Of a DNA stretch of 64,000 nucleotides, positions 30,959 through 39,388 are shown one piece after another. Source of the stretch: Spirochaetes bacterium GWB1_60_80 (lineage in GTDB: Bacteria; Spirochaetota; Spirochaetia; Treponematales; UBA12059); NCBI GenBank assembly GCA_001829185.1, contig MIAR01000012.1, positions 1-64,000 of the forward strand. Direction: 5' to 3'. The notes beneath the pieces are model-generated. The model was not told the origin of the DNA, did no database searches, and saw only the letters and a list, made by a program, of their open reading frames with translations. Both the position numbers and the translations under genes were made by a program. Within the stretch, counting starts at the first letter, position 1. Each line of letters begins with the position of its first letter.

Positions 30959-32149
30959 TTACTTTAATGCGCCCAGTTCCTTGCCCACCTTGCCAAAGGC
31001 GGCGATGGCCTGGTCGATCTGGGTTTCGCTGTGGCCGGCCGAGATCTGGACCCGGATGCGGGCCTTGCCGCGCGGCACCACCGGGAAACTGAAGCCGATG
31101 ACGTAGATGCCCTCCTCCAGCAGCTTGTCGGCCATGGCGTGGGCCAGTTTCTCGTCGTACAGCATCACCGGGCAGATTGGATGGGTGCCGGGGCGGACGT
31201 CCAGCCCGACCTTATTCATGCCCTCGCGAAAGCGCTTGGTGTTGCGTTCCAGCTTGTCGCGCAGGGCGGTGGACTCGGTCAGCATTGCCAGGGTCTGGAG
31301 GGTGCCGCCGACGATGGCCGGCATTAGGCTGTTGGAAAAGAGGTAGGGCCGGGCCTTCTGGCGCAGGTACTCGATGATTTCCTTATGACCACTGATGCAG
31401 CCGCCGGAGGCGCCGCCCAGGGCCTTGCCGAAGGTGGTGGTAATGATGTCCACCCGACCCATGACGCCGCAGTGCTCGGGCGTGCCGCGGCCGGTCTTGC
31501 CGATGAAGCCAGAGGCGTGCGAGTCGTCGACCATCACCAGGGCCTGGTATTTCTCGGCCAGATCGCAGATGGCCTTGAGGTCGGCGATGTCGCCGTCCAT
31601 GGAGAAGACGCCATCGCTGACCACTAAGCGCAGCCGCTGGCCGGCGGCCGCCTGGAGCTTGGTCTCGAGGTCGGCGAAGTTGTTGTGCTCGAAAATAAAG
31701 CGCTCAGCCTTGCACAGCCGGATGCCGTCGATGATGGAGGCGTGGTTCAGGCTGTCGGTGATGATGGCGCAGTCGGCGTCCAGCAGCGGCTCGAAAACGG
31801 CGCCGTTGGCGTCAAAGCAGGAGCCGAACAGGATGCTGTCCTCGGTGCCCAGGAAGCGGCTCATGGCGGCCTCGAGCTGCTTGTGCGGTTCCTGGGTGCC
31901 GCAGATGAAGCGAACCGACGACAGGCCGTAGCCCCACTCTTCCATGGCTTGGGCGGCGGCGGCGCGAACCGCCGGGTCGTTGGACAGGCCCAAATAGTTG
32001 TTGGCGCAGAAATTGAGCACCTCTTTTCCGTTCTTGACGGCGATGAGGGCGTCCTGCGGAGTGGCGATGACCCGCTCGTGCTTATACAGTCCGTCCTGGC
32101 GGATTTGTTCGAGTTTAGTCTTGAGATCGACTTGCAATGCACCGTACAT
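30959..32149 (-). CDS. kbl: Glycine C-acetyltransferase (2-amino-3-ketobutyrate CoA ligase)
   Basis: PLP-dependent alpha-oxoamine synthase of 396 residues. It catalyses the CoA-dependent cleavage of 2-amino-3-ketobutyrate to glycine and acetyl-CoA in threonine breakdown. The PLP lysine is Lys242 in TTTFGKALGG. Other features are NYLGLSNDP, FCANN, DSLNHASIIDG and DDSHASGF. The close relatives BioF and HemA are less likely, because the N-terminal VLNFCANNYLGL and C-terminal PVVPRGKARIRVQISAGHS match Kbl. AAGGAG lies five bases before ATG 32149. No threonine dehydrogenase gene is adjacent. It has its own promoter. Confidence 0.92.
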   Translation of the reverse strand: MYGALQVDLKTKLEQIRQDGLYKHERVIATPQDALIAVKNGKEVLNFCANNYLGLSNDPAVRAAAAQAMEEWGYGLSSVRFICGTQEPHKQLEAAMSRFLGTEDSILFGSCFDANGAVFEPLLDADCAIITDSLNHASIIDGIRLCKAERFIFEHNNFADLETKLQAAAGQRLRLVVSDGVFSMDGDIADLKAICDLAEKYQALVMVDDSHASGFIGKTGRGTPEHCGVMGRVDIITTTFGKALGGASGGCISGHKEIIEYLRQKARPYLFSNSLMPAIVGGTLQTLAMLTESTALRDKLERNTKRFREGMNKVGLDVRPGTHPICPVMLYDEKLAHAMADKLLEEGIYVIGFSFPVVPRGKARIRVQISAGHSETQIDQAIAAFGKVGKELGALK

Positions 32150-32206
32150 GGAAACTCCTTATGTTGGGTAAGCGAAACATCGTGGCGGATTGGCTTTGAC
32201 GCGGCC

Positions 32207-32235
32207 ATTGTAGCCTGAAGCCCCGCATCTGGCAA
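32207..32235 (-). promoter_or_regulatory. Promoter of kbl
   Basis: TTGCCA (32230-32235) is 17 bases from TACAAT (32207-32212) on the minus strand. The leader is about 50 bases long and carries AAGGAG. Confidence 0.68.
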
Positions 32236-32264
32236 GCCGGAGGCAATTTCCGACGCGGTCAAAC

Positions 32265-32293
32265 TTGCGCGCCGCCGGGTTCCGGCCTATACT
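32265..32293 (+). promoter_or_regulatory. Promoter of the chemoreceptor gene
   Basis: TTGCGC (32265-32270) is 17 bases from TATACT (32288-32293). It is back to back with the kbl promoter, with 29 bases between the two -35 boxes, so a regulator bound here could affect both. Confidence 0.68.
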
Positions 32294-32349
32294 GGGCTGG
32301 AGCCTGGCAGTGCCCGAGTCGCCAAGCAACCCTCAAGGCAGGACTACCC

Positions 32350-34248
32350 ATGACCGACAACAAGCGCTTTCTTGGTAAAATCGCCCTTTCGCTGCTGCTC
32401 ACTCCGGTCATCACCCTCTTCCTGGGCGAGGCCTTTACCCACCTGTATAACATCATGCTAGACGTCCCCATCAGCACCCGGCTGACCTTCACCTTCCAGA
32501 AGCCAATGATCTTTGCCCTGGTGGCGGTGCTGATCGTGGTCATGGAGGCCGCCATCCTGCTATTGCTGCAGCCCTTGGTCAGCTACCTGCGCCGCCCCGA
32601 CCGCAACGACGAAACGCTCTACGCCAAGGCCCGCAAGGCAGCGCTCGGCCTGCCCTGGTTACTGATCATCGTCACGGTCGGCTTCTGGACCCTCGGCACG
32701 GTCATCTTCTACGCCCTCAACGACTGGAAAAGCCCGGGCGGCACGCCACTGGGCTGGGTGCTGGCCTTCAAAATCAGCGAAGGCATGCTCTCGGCCACCC
32801 TGAACGCCCTGATCATCAACCGCATCCTGATCGGCGCCAAGCAAGCCCTCCATATCGAACAGGTGCGCGCCGGCGAAGTCGACATCTTCAACAAGGCGCG
32901 CGACATCATCAACGTGTTGGCCACCATGGCGGCCACCATCGCCCACCTGGCTTATGTGGCCCGCTACTTCGTGGACCGCAACCCCGCCTGGCAGGGACCC
33001 CATAACGCCGTGCTAGCCCTCTTGCTGGTCGGCTTAGTCATTGGCGGAACCAGCTTCGCCATGGTTCTGCTGGCGCGCGACGAGGACAGGACCCAGACCG
33101 GCCTCTTGCGCAAGCGCATCATGGAGCTGACCGCCACCAAGGCCGCCGACCTAGCCGCCCGCGCCACCATCATCAATTTCAACGCCATCGGCGACCTGGC
33201 CGACAGCTTCAACCGCTACACCGACTCGCTGCGCGGCATGATCCAGGAAATCGTCACCTCGACGCGCAGCCTGAGCGACACCAACCAGGCGCTGTCCGGC
33301 GGCAGCAACGACCTGAAGCGGGCCGTGGCCGAGATCGCCCGCTCGGCCGGCGACATCGGCCAACTGGTGCAGGACGAGGTGCGGGCCGTCGGCTCCACCA
33401 GCGCCAGCATCGAGCAGATCGGCCGCGGCATCGACGGCCTGCAGGATTCGATCGGCGAGCAAGCCGCCATGGTCACCCAGTCCAGCGCCGGCATCGAGGA
33501 AATGATCCAGAACATCGCTTCGGTTTCCGGCAACGTCGAACAGGTCCAGAATTTCTATGTCGAGCTGCAGCAGGCCGCCGGCACCGGTCGCAAGAAAATC
33601 AACGAGGCCAACGGCTTGATCACCCGGGTGGCCCAGATGTCGGGTCTGCTGGCCGACGCCAACAAGGTCATCGCCGCCATTGCCAGCCAGACCAACCTCT
33701 TAGCCATGAACGCCGCCATCGAGGCCGCCCACGCCGGTTCGGCCGGCGCCGGTTTCTCGGTGGTGGCCGACGAAATCCGCAGCCTAGCCGAGAAATCTTC
33801 CGTCCAGTCCAAGGAAGTCAGCCACCACCTCAAGGAAGTCAAGAATTCTATCGACCAGGCCGTCACGGCCGCGGCCGACGCCGAGCACGGCTTTGAGGCC
33901 GTCAATCAGCTGATCGACACCGTCAGCCGCTACGAAGACGAGATCCGCAACGCCCTGCGCGAGCAGACGGTCGGCTCTAAGCAGGTACTGGAAGCCCTGA
34001 CGGCCATGAACACGGTCAGCGAGACCGTCAAGAACGAGGCCGGCGAGATGACCGGCGGCGTGCGCATCATCGTTACCAATATGCAGCAACTGCAGCAATT
34101 GTCGCAACGCATGGCCAGCGAAATGCAGACCATCGACACCGACGTGCGCAACATCAACCAGACCGTCCAGCACATCCTGAGCATGATAGCCAGCAACACG
34201 GCCGCCATCGAGCAGGTGAATGGTCAAGTCCAGCGCTTTGCGATATAG
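32350..34248 (+). CDS. Methyl-accepting chemotaxis protein with multi-pass membrane sensor
   Basis: 632 residues. The first 245 residues hold about six hydrophobic segments (such as ALVAVLIVVMEAAILLLL and LIIVTVGFWTLGTVIFY) instead of the common two segments around a periplasmic ligand domain. A coiled signalling domain follows, with the hairpin tip ASQTNLLAMNAAIEAAHAG and AGFSVVADEIRSLAEKSS, which binds CheA and CheW. There is no C-terminal CheR/CheB pentapeptide. A weak GGCAGGA precedes ATG 32350. It presumably senses membrane state or a lipophilic ligand. The sensor class is known in treponemes, but its ligand is not. Confidence 0.9.
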   Translation: MTDNKRFLGKIALSLLLTPVITLFLGEAFTHLYNIMLDVPISTRLTFTFQKPMIFALVAVLIVVMEAAILLLLQPLVSYLRRPDRNDETLYAKARKAALGLPWLLIIVTVGFWTLGTVIFYALNDWKSPGGTPLGWVLAFKISEGMLSATLNALIINRILIGAKQALHIEQVRAGEVDIFNKARDIINVLATMAATIAHLAYVARYFVDRNPAWQGPHNAVLALLLVGLVIGGTSFAMVLLARDEDRTQTGLLRKRIMELTATKAADLAARATIINFNAIGDLADSFNRYTDSLRGMIQEIVTSTRSLSDTNQALSGGSNDLKRAVAEIARSAGDIGQLVQDEVRAVGSTSASIEQIGRGIDGLQDSIGEQAAMVTQSSAGIEEMIQNIASVSGNVEQVQNFYVELQQAAGTGRKKINEANGLITRVAQMSGLLADANKVIAAIASQTNLLAMNAAIEAAHAGSAGAGFSVVADEIRSLAEKSSVQSKEVSHHLKEVKNSIDQAVTAAADAEHGFEAVNQLIDTVSRYEDEIRNALREQTVGSKQVLEALTAMNTVSETVKNEAGEMTGGVRIIVTNMQQLQQLSQRMASEMQTIDTDVRNINQTVQHILSMIASNTAAIEQVNGQVQRFAI

Positions 34249-34256
34249 TCACTAAC

Positions 34257-34312
34257 GGAGGCGGTTGGCCGCGCGTCGCCCTGCCTAGCCCGGCCCAAAC
34301 CCGGCCGCCTCC
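34257..34312 (+). other. Hairpin just upstream of the M30 peptidase ribosome site
   Basis: GGAGGCGG (34257-34264) can pair with CCGCCTCC (34305-34312), directly before GGGAG (34313-34317). It could stabilise the leader or gate the binding site. No T run is present, so it is not a classical terminator. Confidence 0.4.
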
Positions 34313-34325
34313 GGGAGTTTCATGC

Positions 34326-35879
34326 ATGATTTTCAAACGCTTCGCGCGGACAGCCTTGGTTGTCCCGCTCTTGTTGTCGCTCATCAGCCTACTCAGCGCT
34401 TGCCCGCAACCGCCTGTTATCCAGGAACCCACCGTCGAGGCCGGCCAGCGCCTGTTCTGGGTGAACGACCTGGCCGACTACGATGGTTGGCACCAGATCG
34501 GGGTCGACAAGGTCTACGAAGGTGACCGCTGCGTGGTCTGGGTGCGTCGCCTGGACGCCGCCGACATCAGCGTCAGTCTTTTAGAAGAATTCGGCCAGCA
34601 TTTCGATGATGTCTCCTGGAATAATGTGACCAGCTATGTGCACCAGCCGACCGAGTTCTTCGACGACCCGAATGGTCAGGTGGTCAACATCGTCTTCTAT
34701 CAGGCCGCGGATAATATCGCCGGCTACTTCTGGTCCAAGGACTTTTACTCAACGGAGACCTACGCCTACAGTAACGAAACCAATATCTTCTATATGAACA
34801 TCGGGGCGGCCGTCTACAGCCAAAACCAGGCGGCAGCCACTCTCTTTACCAAGGGCACCCTGACCCACGAGTTCCAACACCTCTGCAACGCCCACTACTT
34901 CACCTTTGGCGACGGCGCCAACCGCAGCGAAATGGATACCTGGGCCAACGAACTGTGCTCCACCACCGCCGAGAGCGTTTTCTCCGGCCAGTTCCCGGTT
35001 TATGTCAACGTTTTTGAAAACGACCAAGACAACGATTTCAAATCCGGCCGAACTGATTTCCTAGCCTGGGACAAGGGCACCGCCCTGTCCGGCTTTACGC
35101 CCTACACCGTGGCCGCCCTGTTTGGCGGCTACCTACTGTCCCGACTGCCAGAGGCGGCACGGCCCAAGCTTATTCAGACTTTCCTGGCCTACACCGGACA
35201 GGACGACCAGTCGACCAATTCGGTCAGCGACCTCTTGCTGGCCCTGCAAGACCCCGAAGTCGCTTATGCCGGCGGTGCCGACTGGGTGACGTTAGATCCA
35301 CTCAACCTGACCAACGCCGCTGTGGCCACCGACTGGGCCATCGTCATGGGCGGCTTTGTCCACGCCCTGACCGGTAAAGACGCTGCCTACCTGACCTACT
35401 TGCAGACGGTAGCCCCAGACGTCAGCCATATCGACGACGGCCTCGACCCGCCGACCCTGGCCGCCGGCACCACCAGCCTCAGCCTGGCCATGTCGGGCTT
35501 CGCCATCGGCCGGACCAAGGTGGCGTCGCTGGACAGTACCAGTCTGGCCGATGCCAGCACGAGCGGTAGCGCTGCCTGGCTGCTGGCCTGGAACGGAGCC
35601 ATTCCGGGCAGCTTCTCCAGTCCAGTTCTGAGCAGCGCGGCAACCTTCGCCGCCGACGAGTTCCTCGCCCGGCCGGCCGTTGCATCCCCGCTCAGCCGCG
35701 ACCTGACAGAATCAGGCTACCCGACCTGGGTGCGCGACAGCCCGACGGCGGCCGACACGACCGCGACGGCTACTACCCGCCAGCTCAGCGTATTCATCCC
35801 GGGGCTCGGCAACGTCGGCAATCCCTCGGATGGCACCACGGACGGCCACCTCTACGGCGCCTATGCGGCCCGGCCATGA
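34326..35879 (+). CDS. M30-family (hyicolysin-like) zinc metallopeptidase lipoprotein
   Basis: 517-residue lipoprotein with a lipobox ending LLSAC (Cys26). The zinc motif HEFQH (His181-His185) lies in LTHEFQHLCNAHYF, and the downstream Glu in ANELCSTTAESVFS (about 210-223) is the likely third ligand, as in gluzincins of family M30. C-terminal residues 330-517 are a beta-rich domain of unknown type. GGGAG lies eight bases before ATG 34326. It is anchored in the inner or outer membrane and probably cleaves exported or host proteins. It is co-transcribed with the next small lipoprotein gene (4-base overlap). Confidence 0.87.
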   Translation: MIFKRFARTALVVPLLLSLISLLSACPQPPVIQEPTVEAGQRLFWVNDLADYDGWHQIGVDKVYEGDRCVVWVRRLDAADISVSLLEEFGQHFDDVSWNNVTSYVHQPTEFFDDPNGQVVNIVFYQAADNIAGYFWSKDFYSTETYAYSNETNIFYMNIGAAVYSQNQAAATLFTKGTLTHEFQHLCNAHYFTFGDGANRSEMDTWANELCSTTAESVFSGQFPVYVNVFENDQDNDFKSGRTDFLAWDKGTALSGFTPYTVAALFGGYLLSRLPEAARPKLIQTFLAYTGQDDQSTNSVSDLLLALQDPEVAYAGGADWVTLDPLNLTNAAVATDWAIVMGGFVHALTGKDAAYLTYLQTVAPDVSHIDDGLDPPTLAAGTTSLSLAMSGFAIGRTKVASLDSTSLADASTSGSAAWLLAWNGAIPGSFSSPVLSSAATFAADEFLARPAVASPLSRDLTESGYPTWVRDSPTAADTTATATTRQLSVFIPGLGNVGNPSDGTTDGHLYGAYAARP

Positions 35880-36307
35880 GGCGGCTGCCCAGCAGGCTAA
35901 CGGCCGCCAGCCTGCTCCTCGGCCTCGGCCTGAGCCTGCTCCTGGGCCTGGGCTTGGGCCTGCTGGCCTGTAACGGCTGCGCCGGCCAGCGCCCGGTCGC
36001 GGCCACCGGCGACGCCGCGGCCACCGATGGCCCGGTGGTCTGGCTGCAAGGTATCATCCGGCTGGTGGGCAGCGAGCCTCATGCCGAGGCCGTCCTGACC
36101 GTGGCCCCGGCGGCCGGCGACCCAGCTGGCGTCAGCCTGGATTACTACCTGACCGGACCGCTCAGCCAAGAGGCCCAGTGGCTGGCAAACCAGTCGGTGG
36201 CGGTTTACGGTCGCACCCGGCAGCTGGAACTGCGCCTAGCCGGCAGCTCCGGCCGCACCCGGCTGCGCCATGAACTGTACGCCGAGATCATCCGGCCGCA
36301 ACCCTGA
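35876..36307 (+). CDS. Small lipoprotein of unknown function
   Basis: 143 residues. The signal peptide is unusually repetitive (Gly-Leu-rich, GLGLSLLLGLGLGLL) and ends in a lipobox GLLAC. The mature protein (about 110 residues) is beta-rich: VVWLQGIIRLVGSEPHAEAVL, SVAVYGRTRQLELRL. It resembles small OB-like secreted domains, but no family is recognised. ATGA overlap with the M30 gene implies coupled translation and a functional link, perhaps as chaperone or inhibitor of the peptidase (inference). Confidence 0.65.
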   Translation: MRRLPSRLTAASLLLGLGLSLLLGLGLGLLACNGCAGQRPVAATGDAAATDGPVVWLQGIIRLVGSEPHAEAVLTVAPAAGDPAGVSLDYYLTGPLSQEAQWLANQSVAVYGRTRQLELRLAGSSGRTRLRHELYAEIIRPQP

Positions 36308-36324
36308 TTCAGCCCGGCCCGATG

Positions 36325-36333
36325 TGCTATACT
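36325..36333 (+). promoter_or_regulatory. Extended -10 promoter abutting the rluA-like start (leaderless)
   Basis: TGC plus TATACT (36328-36333). The next eight bases reach ATG 36342, so the mRNA should start within about two bases of the ATG. No Shine-Dalgarno is present and the -35 is weak. Confidence 0.68.
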
Positions 36334-36341
36334 GCCGCACC

Positions 36342-37274
36342 ATGAGTACCAAGCGCAGCCCCCGGGCAAGTTCCAAACCCCGCACAGGCCACCTGCCGGC
36401 CGGCCGCCCCGGCGGCCAGCCCGACCGCGCGCCTCAATCGCCCACCGACCGGCCAGCCAGGCGGTGCCCAGCTCGGCCTGACCGAGCCAACGGGCCAGTC
36501 AGCCCCCGACGGCCAGCTCCAACCGGCCGCGCCGAGCATCCGGCCAGCAGTCGACCAAGCCCGGCGGCCAGCGGCCGCTCAGCCGCCGGTCGGCCCATCC
36601 GGCCACCGCGTCCCGGACAGGTGACCTTCCTGTACGAAGACAAAGATATCATTGCCGTGGACAAGCCGGCCGGCCTGCCGGTGATAGCGCCAGAGGGCAG
36701 CCGCTCCCGCAACCTCCTGGATCTGGTCAGCCGCCACATCCAGCGCCACAACCCCAAGGGCCGGGCAGCGGTAGTACACCGCCTGGACCGCGACACCTCC
36801 GGCGTGTTGGTCTTCGCCACCAACGCCCGCGCCAAAACCGCCCTGATGGGCAACTGGCAGGAGCTGGCCACCCGGCGCTGTTACGTGGCGCTGGTGGAAG
36901 GTTCTCCGCCGGCTGAGGACGGCCTGCTCGACTCCTGGCTGCTGGAGCTCGGCCCCAGCCGGGTGGGCCAGGTGGCCGCCGGCACGCCCGGCGCCTTGCG
37001 CGCCCTGACCCATTACCGGGTGCTGGAGCGCTACGAGCGCCACTGCCTGTTGGAACTGGAACTGGACACCGGCCGTCGCCACCAGATCCGCGTCCAGCTG
37101 GCCGCCATCGGCTGCCCGGTGGCCGGCGACGCTACCTACGGCGCCCGGACCGACCCGGCTGGCCGGCTCTGCCTGCACGCCAGCCGGCTGGAGCTAGAAC
37201 ATCCTTTTTCTGGCCAACGACTGGTACTGGAAAGCCAGCCACCGAAGTTCCTGCCCGGCCGACGCCAACGCTAA
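36342..37274 (+). CDS. RluA-family pseudouridine synthase with long basic N-terminal tail
   Basis: 310 residues. Residues 1-90 are low-complexity, rich in Arg, Pro, Ser and Ala, and look disordered. The catalytic domain starts at FLYEDKDIIAVDKPAGLPV and contains HRLDRDTSGVLVFA with the catalytic Asp, plus GRRHQIRVQL and GDATYG. It converts uridine to pseudouridine in rRNA or tRNA. Without the S4 domain or other tag, the target (such as the RluC, RluD or TruC site) cannot be named. The tail could bind RNA. It is leaderless, with the promoter immediately before the ATG. Confidence 0.88.
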   Translation: MSTKRSPRASSKPRTGHLPAGRPGGQPDRAPQSPTDRPARRCPARPDRANGPVSPRRPAPTGRAEHPASSRPSPAASGRSAAGRPIRPPRPGQVTFLYEDKDIIAVDKPAGLPVIAPEGSRSRNLLDLVSRHIQRHNPKGRAAVVHRLDRDTSGVLVFATNARAKTALMGNWQELATRRCYVALVEGSPPAEDGLLDSWLLELGPSRVGQVAAGTPGALRALTHYRVLERYERHCLLELELDTGRRHQIRVQLAAIGCPVAGDATYGARTDPAGRLCLHASRLELEHPFSGQRLVLESQPPKFLPGRRQR

Positions 37275-37306
37275 CCGGCGCTACCGACTACTGACAGCAC
37301 CGCGTG

Positions 37307-37336
37307 TTGACGCTGCCGGAGACGGCAGGCTATCCT
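37307..37336 (+). promoter_or_regulatory. Promoter abutting the mnmA start (leaderless)
   Basis: TTGACG (37307-37312) is 18 bases from TATCCT (37331-37336), followed by nine bases and ATG 37346. No Shine-Dalgarno is present. Confidence 0.72.
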
Positions 37337-37345
37337 GAACGCACC

Positions 37346-38470
37346 ATGAATAGACCAGATTTGTCGGCTTGCAAGGGCCAAAAAATAGCCGTCGGCCTGT
37401 CTGGCGGCGTCGACTCCAGCGTCAGCCTGCTCTTACTGCGCGATGCCGGCGCCGTAGTCAACGGTATCACCATGAAGATCTACTCCGGGCGGCTGCACCA
37501 CAAGCTGCCGGATACGCTCGACGCCTGTTACGGCCCCAACGAGGCCGAGGATATCGACAGCTGCCGCGATTTGTGCGCCCGCGAGGGCATCCCCTATCAG
37601 GCGCTCGACCTGGCCACCGAGTACGAAAGCCAAATCCTCGATTACTTCAAGGCCGAATACCAGGCCGGGCGCACTCCCAACCCCTGCGTACGCTGCAATA
37701 TTGAGATGAAATTCGGCTTCCTTTTGCAGCGCGCCCGCAGCGCCGGCATCGCCTTTAACCGCTTCGCCACCGGCCACTACGCCCGCCTCGGCCAGCGCGC
37801 CGGCATCACGCACCTACGCACCGCCGTCGACACTGCCAAAGACCAGACCTACTTCCTGCATCGCTTGAACCCAAGCACCCTGGACGGCGTTGTCTTCCCG
37901 TTGGGTGGGCTGACCAAGCCGGCGGTGCGTGAGCTAGCCATCTCGTACGGTCTGGCCGCCATCGCCGCCAAGCCGGAGAGCCAGGATTTTGTGGGCGGCG
38001 ACTACAGCCTGCTTTTTGACGACCAGCAGCCCGGCGACATCGTCGACGAGAGCGGCCAGGTGCTGGGCCGGCACAAGGGCATCGTCCACTACACCATCGG
38101 CCAGCGCCGCGGCATCGGCATGAGCCTGGGACCAACGCCGATGTACGTCCTGGCCCTGGATGCGGCCCACAACCGAGTAGTGGTGTCCGCCAACGCCGAC
38201 CTGTTCGCGGCCGGCCTGGAAGGCAGCCAGGCCTTGGTGCACGACCCGGCCCTGCGCTCTGGCGAGTTCCGCGCCCTGGTGCGCATCCGCCAGAACCACC
38301 GTCCGGCCGGAGCCGTCCTCGCCCTCCGCGACGGCCAGGCCAGCATCCGCTTCGATGACCCGCAACGCGCCGTGGCGCCCGGCCAGTCGGCCGTTTTCTA
38401 TGACGACGAGGGGTTCGTGCTGGGTGGCTGCGTCATCGACCGCGGTATCCGCCTGCCGGCTCAGGCCTGA
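37346..38470 (+). CDS. mnmA: MnmA-like tRNA-uridine 2-sulfurtransferase
   Basis: 374 residues. The PP-loop ATP motif GLSGGVDSSV, the first catalytic cysteine in NPCVRCN, TGHYAR, AKDQTYFLHRL and KGIVHYTIGQRRGIG all match MnmA, which makes the 2-thio group of wobble uridine in tRNA Lys/Glu/Gln. The usual second cysteine, in a G-I-C-F motif in E. coli, appears as ESQDFVGG, with Val where Cys is expected. An extra block (YSGRLHHKLPDTLDACYGP, which has another Cys) follows the PP-loop. It may use a different cysteine, or be a specialised paralogue. The stop overlaps the convergent next gene by ten bases. It is leaderless. Confidence 0.85.
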   Translation: MNRPDLSACKGQKIAVGLSGGVDSSVSLLLLRDAGAVVNGITMKIYSGRLHHKLPDTLDACYGPNEAEDIDSCRDLCAREGIPYQALDLATEYESQILDYFKAEYQAGRTPNPCVRCNIEMKFGFLLQRARSAGIAFNRFATGHYARLGQRAGITHLRTAVDTAKDQTYFLHRLNPSTLDGVVFPLGGLTKPAVRELAISYGLAAIAAKPESQDFVGGDYSLLFDDQQPGDIVDESGQVLGRHKGIVHYTIGQRRGIGMSLGPTPMYVLALDAAHNRVVVSANADLFAAGLEGSQALVHDPALRSGEFRALVRIRQNHRPAGAVLALRDGQASIRFDDPQRAVAPGQSAVFYDDEGFVLGGCVIDRGIRLPAQA

Positions 38471-39375
38471 GAGACGGTCTCTAGGCTGGTGATTAGGTCG
38501 GCGACTGGAGCCTTAATGAGGTCAGCCGCGGACTGGCCGGTCGCGGGCCACTGGCTGCCCAGGCTGATGGCTGGCTGGGTTGATAAACGGCGCAGGCAGG
38601 CCAGGAAGGTGGCCCGGTTCACCGAACCGGCGCCTAAAGCCGACTTGTAGTCCATGGGCATGCCCAAGTCCCACAAGCTAACGCCGTGTTGGCGCAGAGC
38701 GGCTGCCAGGGCCGCCAGCTGCACAGTGCCGCTACCCGACGGGCCGCGAAAGCCGCTCAGGCTGGTGTAGATGGCGCCGGCCTGGTATCCGATCTCGCCG
38801 GCCACCAATAGTTGGCCAGCCGCTACTGATTGGCCGGTCGCCAGGCTGGGGTCGTCGGCCCCCGCTTCGTCCCGCCACAGCTCCACCGAAACGAAACGCA
38901 GGCTACCCGGCAAGCCGGCGGCCGATGCGGCGTGCAGCCGCTTGAAAGCAGCCACCAGCGGCGGGGTCAGCCAATCGCCGCCATGCGCCGCTACGCAACG
39001 GTCCAGCGTCATATCGAAGGCCTGGTTGAGCGTCAGCCGATAGCTACTGGCCTGGCGGCGCGCACTGCGGCTGGCATGACAGGCTTCCGGGACAAGCAGG
39101 CAGCGAAAGAGATGCAGCTTGGGTGTCAGGAAAATCTGGCGCCTTCGCCAGCTGCCGGAATCAAAGGTCGCCGGCCCTTCGCCGCGACTGAGCGCGACGG
39201 GTAGCTCGGCGGACATCGGCATGAAGCCAGCCAGGCAGAGGTCGACGATCCGCTGATCATCAAAGAATTCGGCGAAGGCAAATTCCTCCGGCCAGGCTTT
39301 AGCCGTCAGCTGACGGGCACAGGCCGCGAAATCGTCGGCCGCGTCCAGCCAAGGCCGGCCCAAAAGCCAGCGCAT
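38461..39375 (-). CDS. Divergent Aat-like (leucyl/phenylalanyl-transferase family) protein
   Basis: 304 residues. The C-terminal half resembles the GNAT-like core of Aat: LLVAGEIGYQAGAIYTSLSGF, GSGTVQLAALAAAL, LWDLGMPMDYKSALGA and VNRATFLACL line up with the LVGGLYG, ASK, DxQ and SLG-F regions of the canonical protein at 15365-16144. The N-terminal FPWF and WWSPDPR motifs are replaced. It is a paralogue with changed function, probably another tRNA-dependent or acyl transfer. It is third in an operon with ykgJ and the LUD gene (13 bases after the LUD stop) and lacks a clear Shine-Dalgarno. Confidence 0.7.
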   Translation of the reverse strand: MRWLLGRPWLDAADDFAACARQLTAKAWPEEFAFAEFFDDQRIVDLCLAGFMPMSAELPVALSRGEGPATFDSGSWRRRQIFLTPKLHLFRCLLVPEACHASRSARRQASSYRLTLNQAFDMTLDRCVAAHGGDWLTPPLVAAFKRLHAASAAGLPGSLRFVSVELWRDEAGADDPSLATGQSVAAGQLLVAGEIGYQAGAIYTSLSGFRGPSGSGTVQLAALAAALRQHGVSLWDLGMPMDYKSALGAGSVNRATFLACLRRLSTQPAISLGSQWPATGQSAADLIKAPVADLITSLETVSQA

Positions 39376-39388
39376 CAGGCGGCCATAC

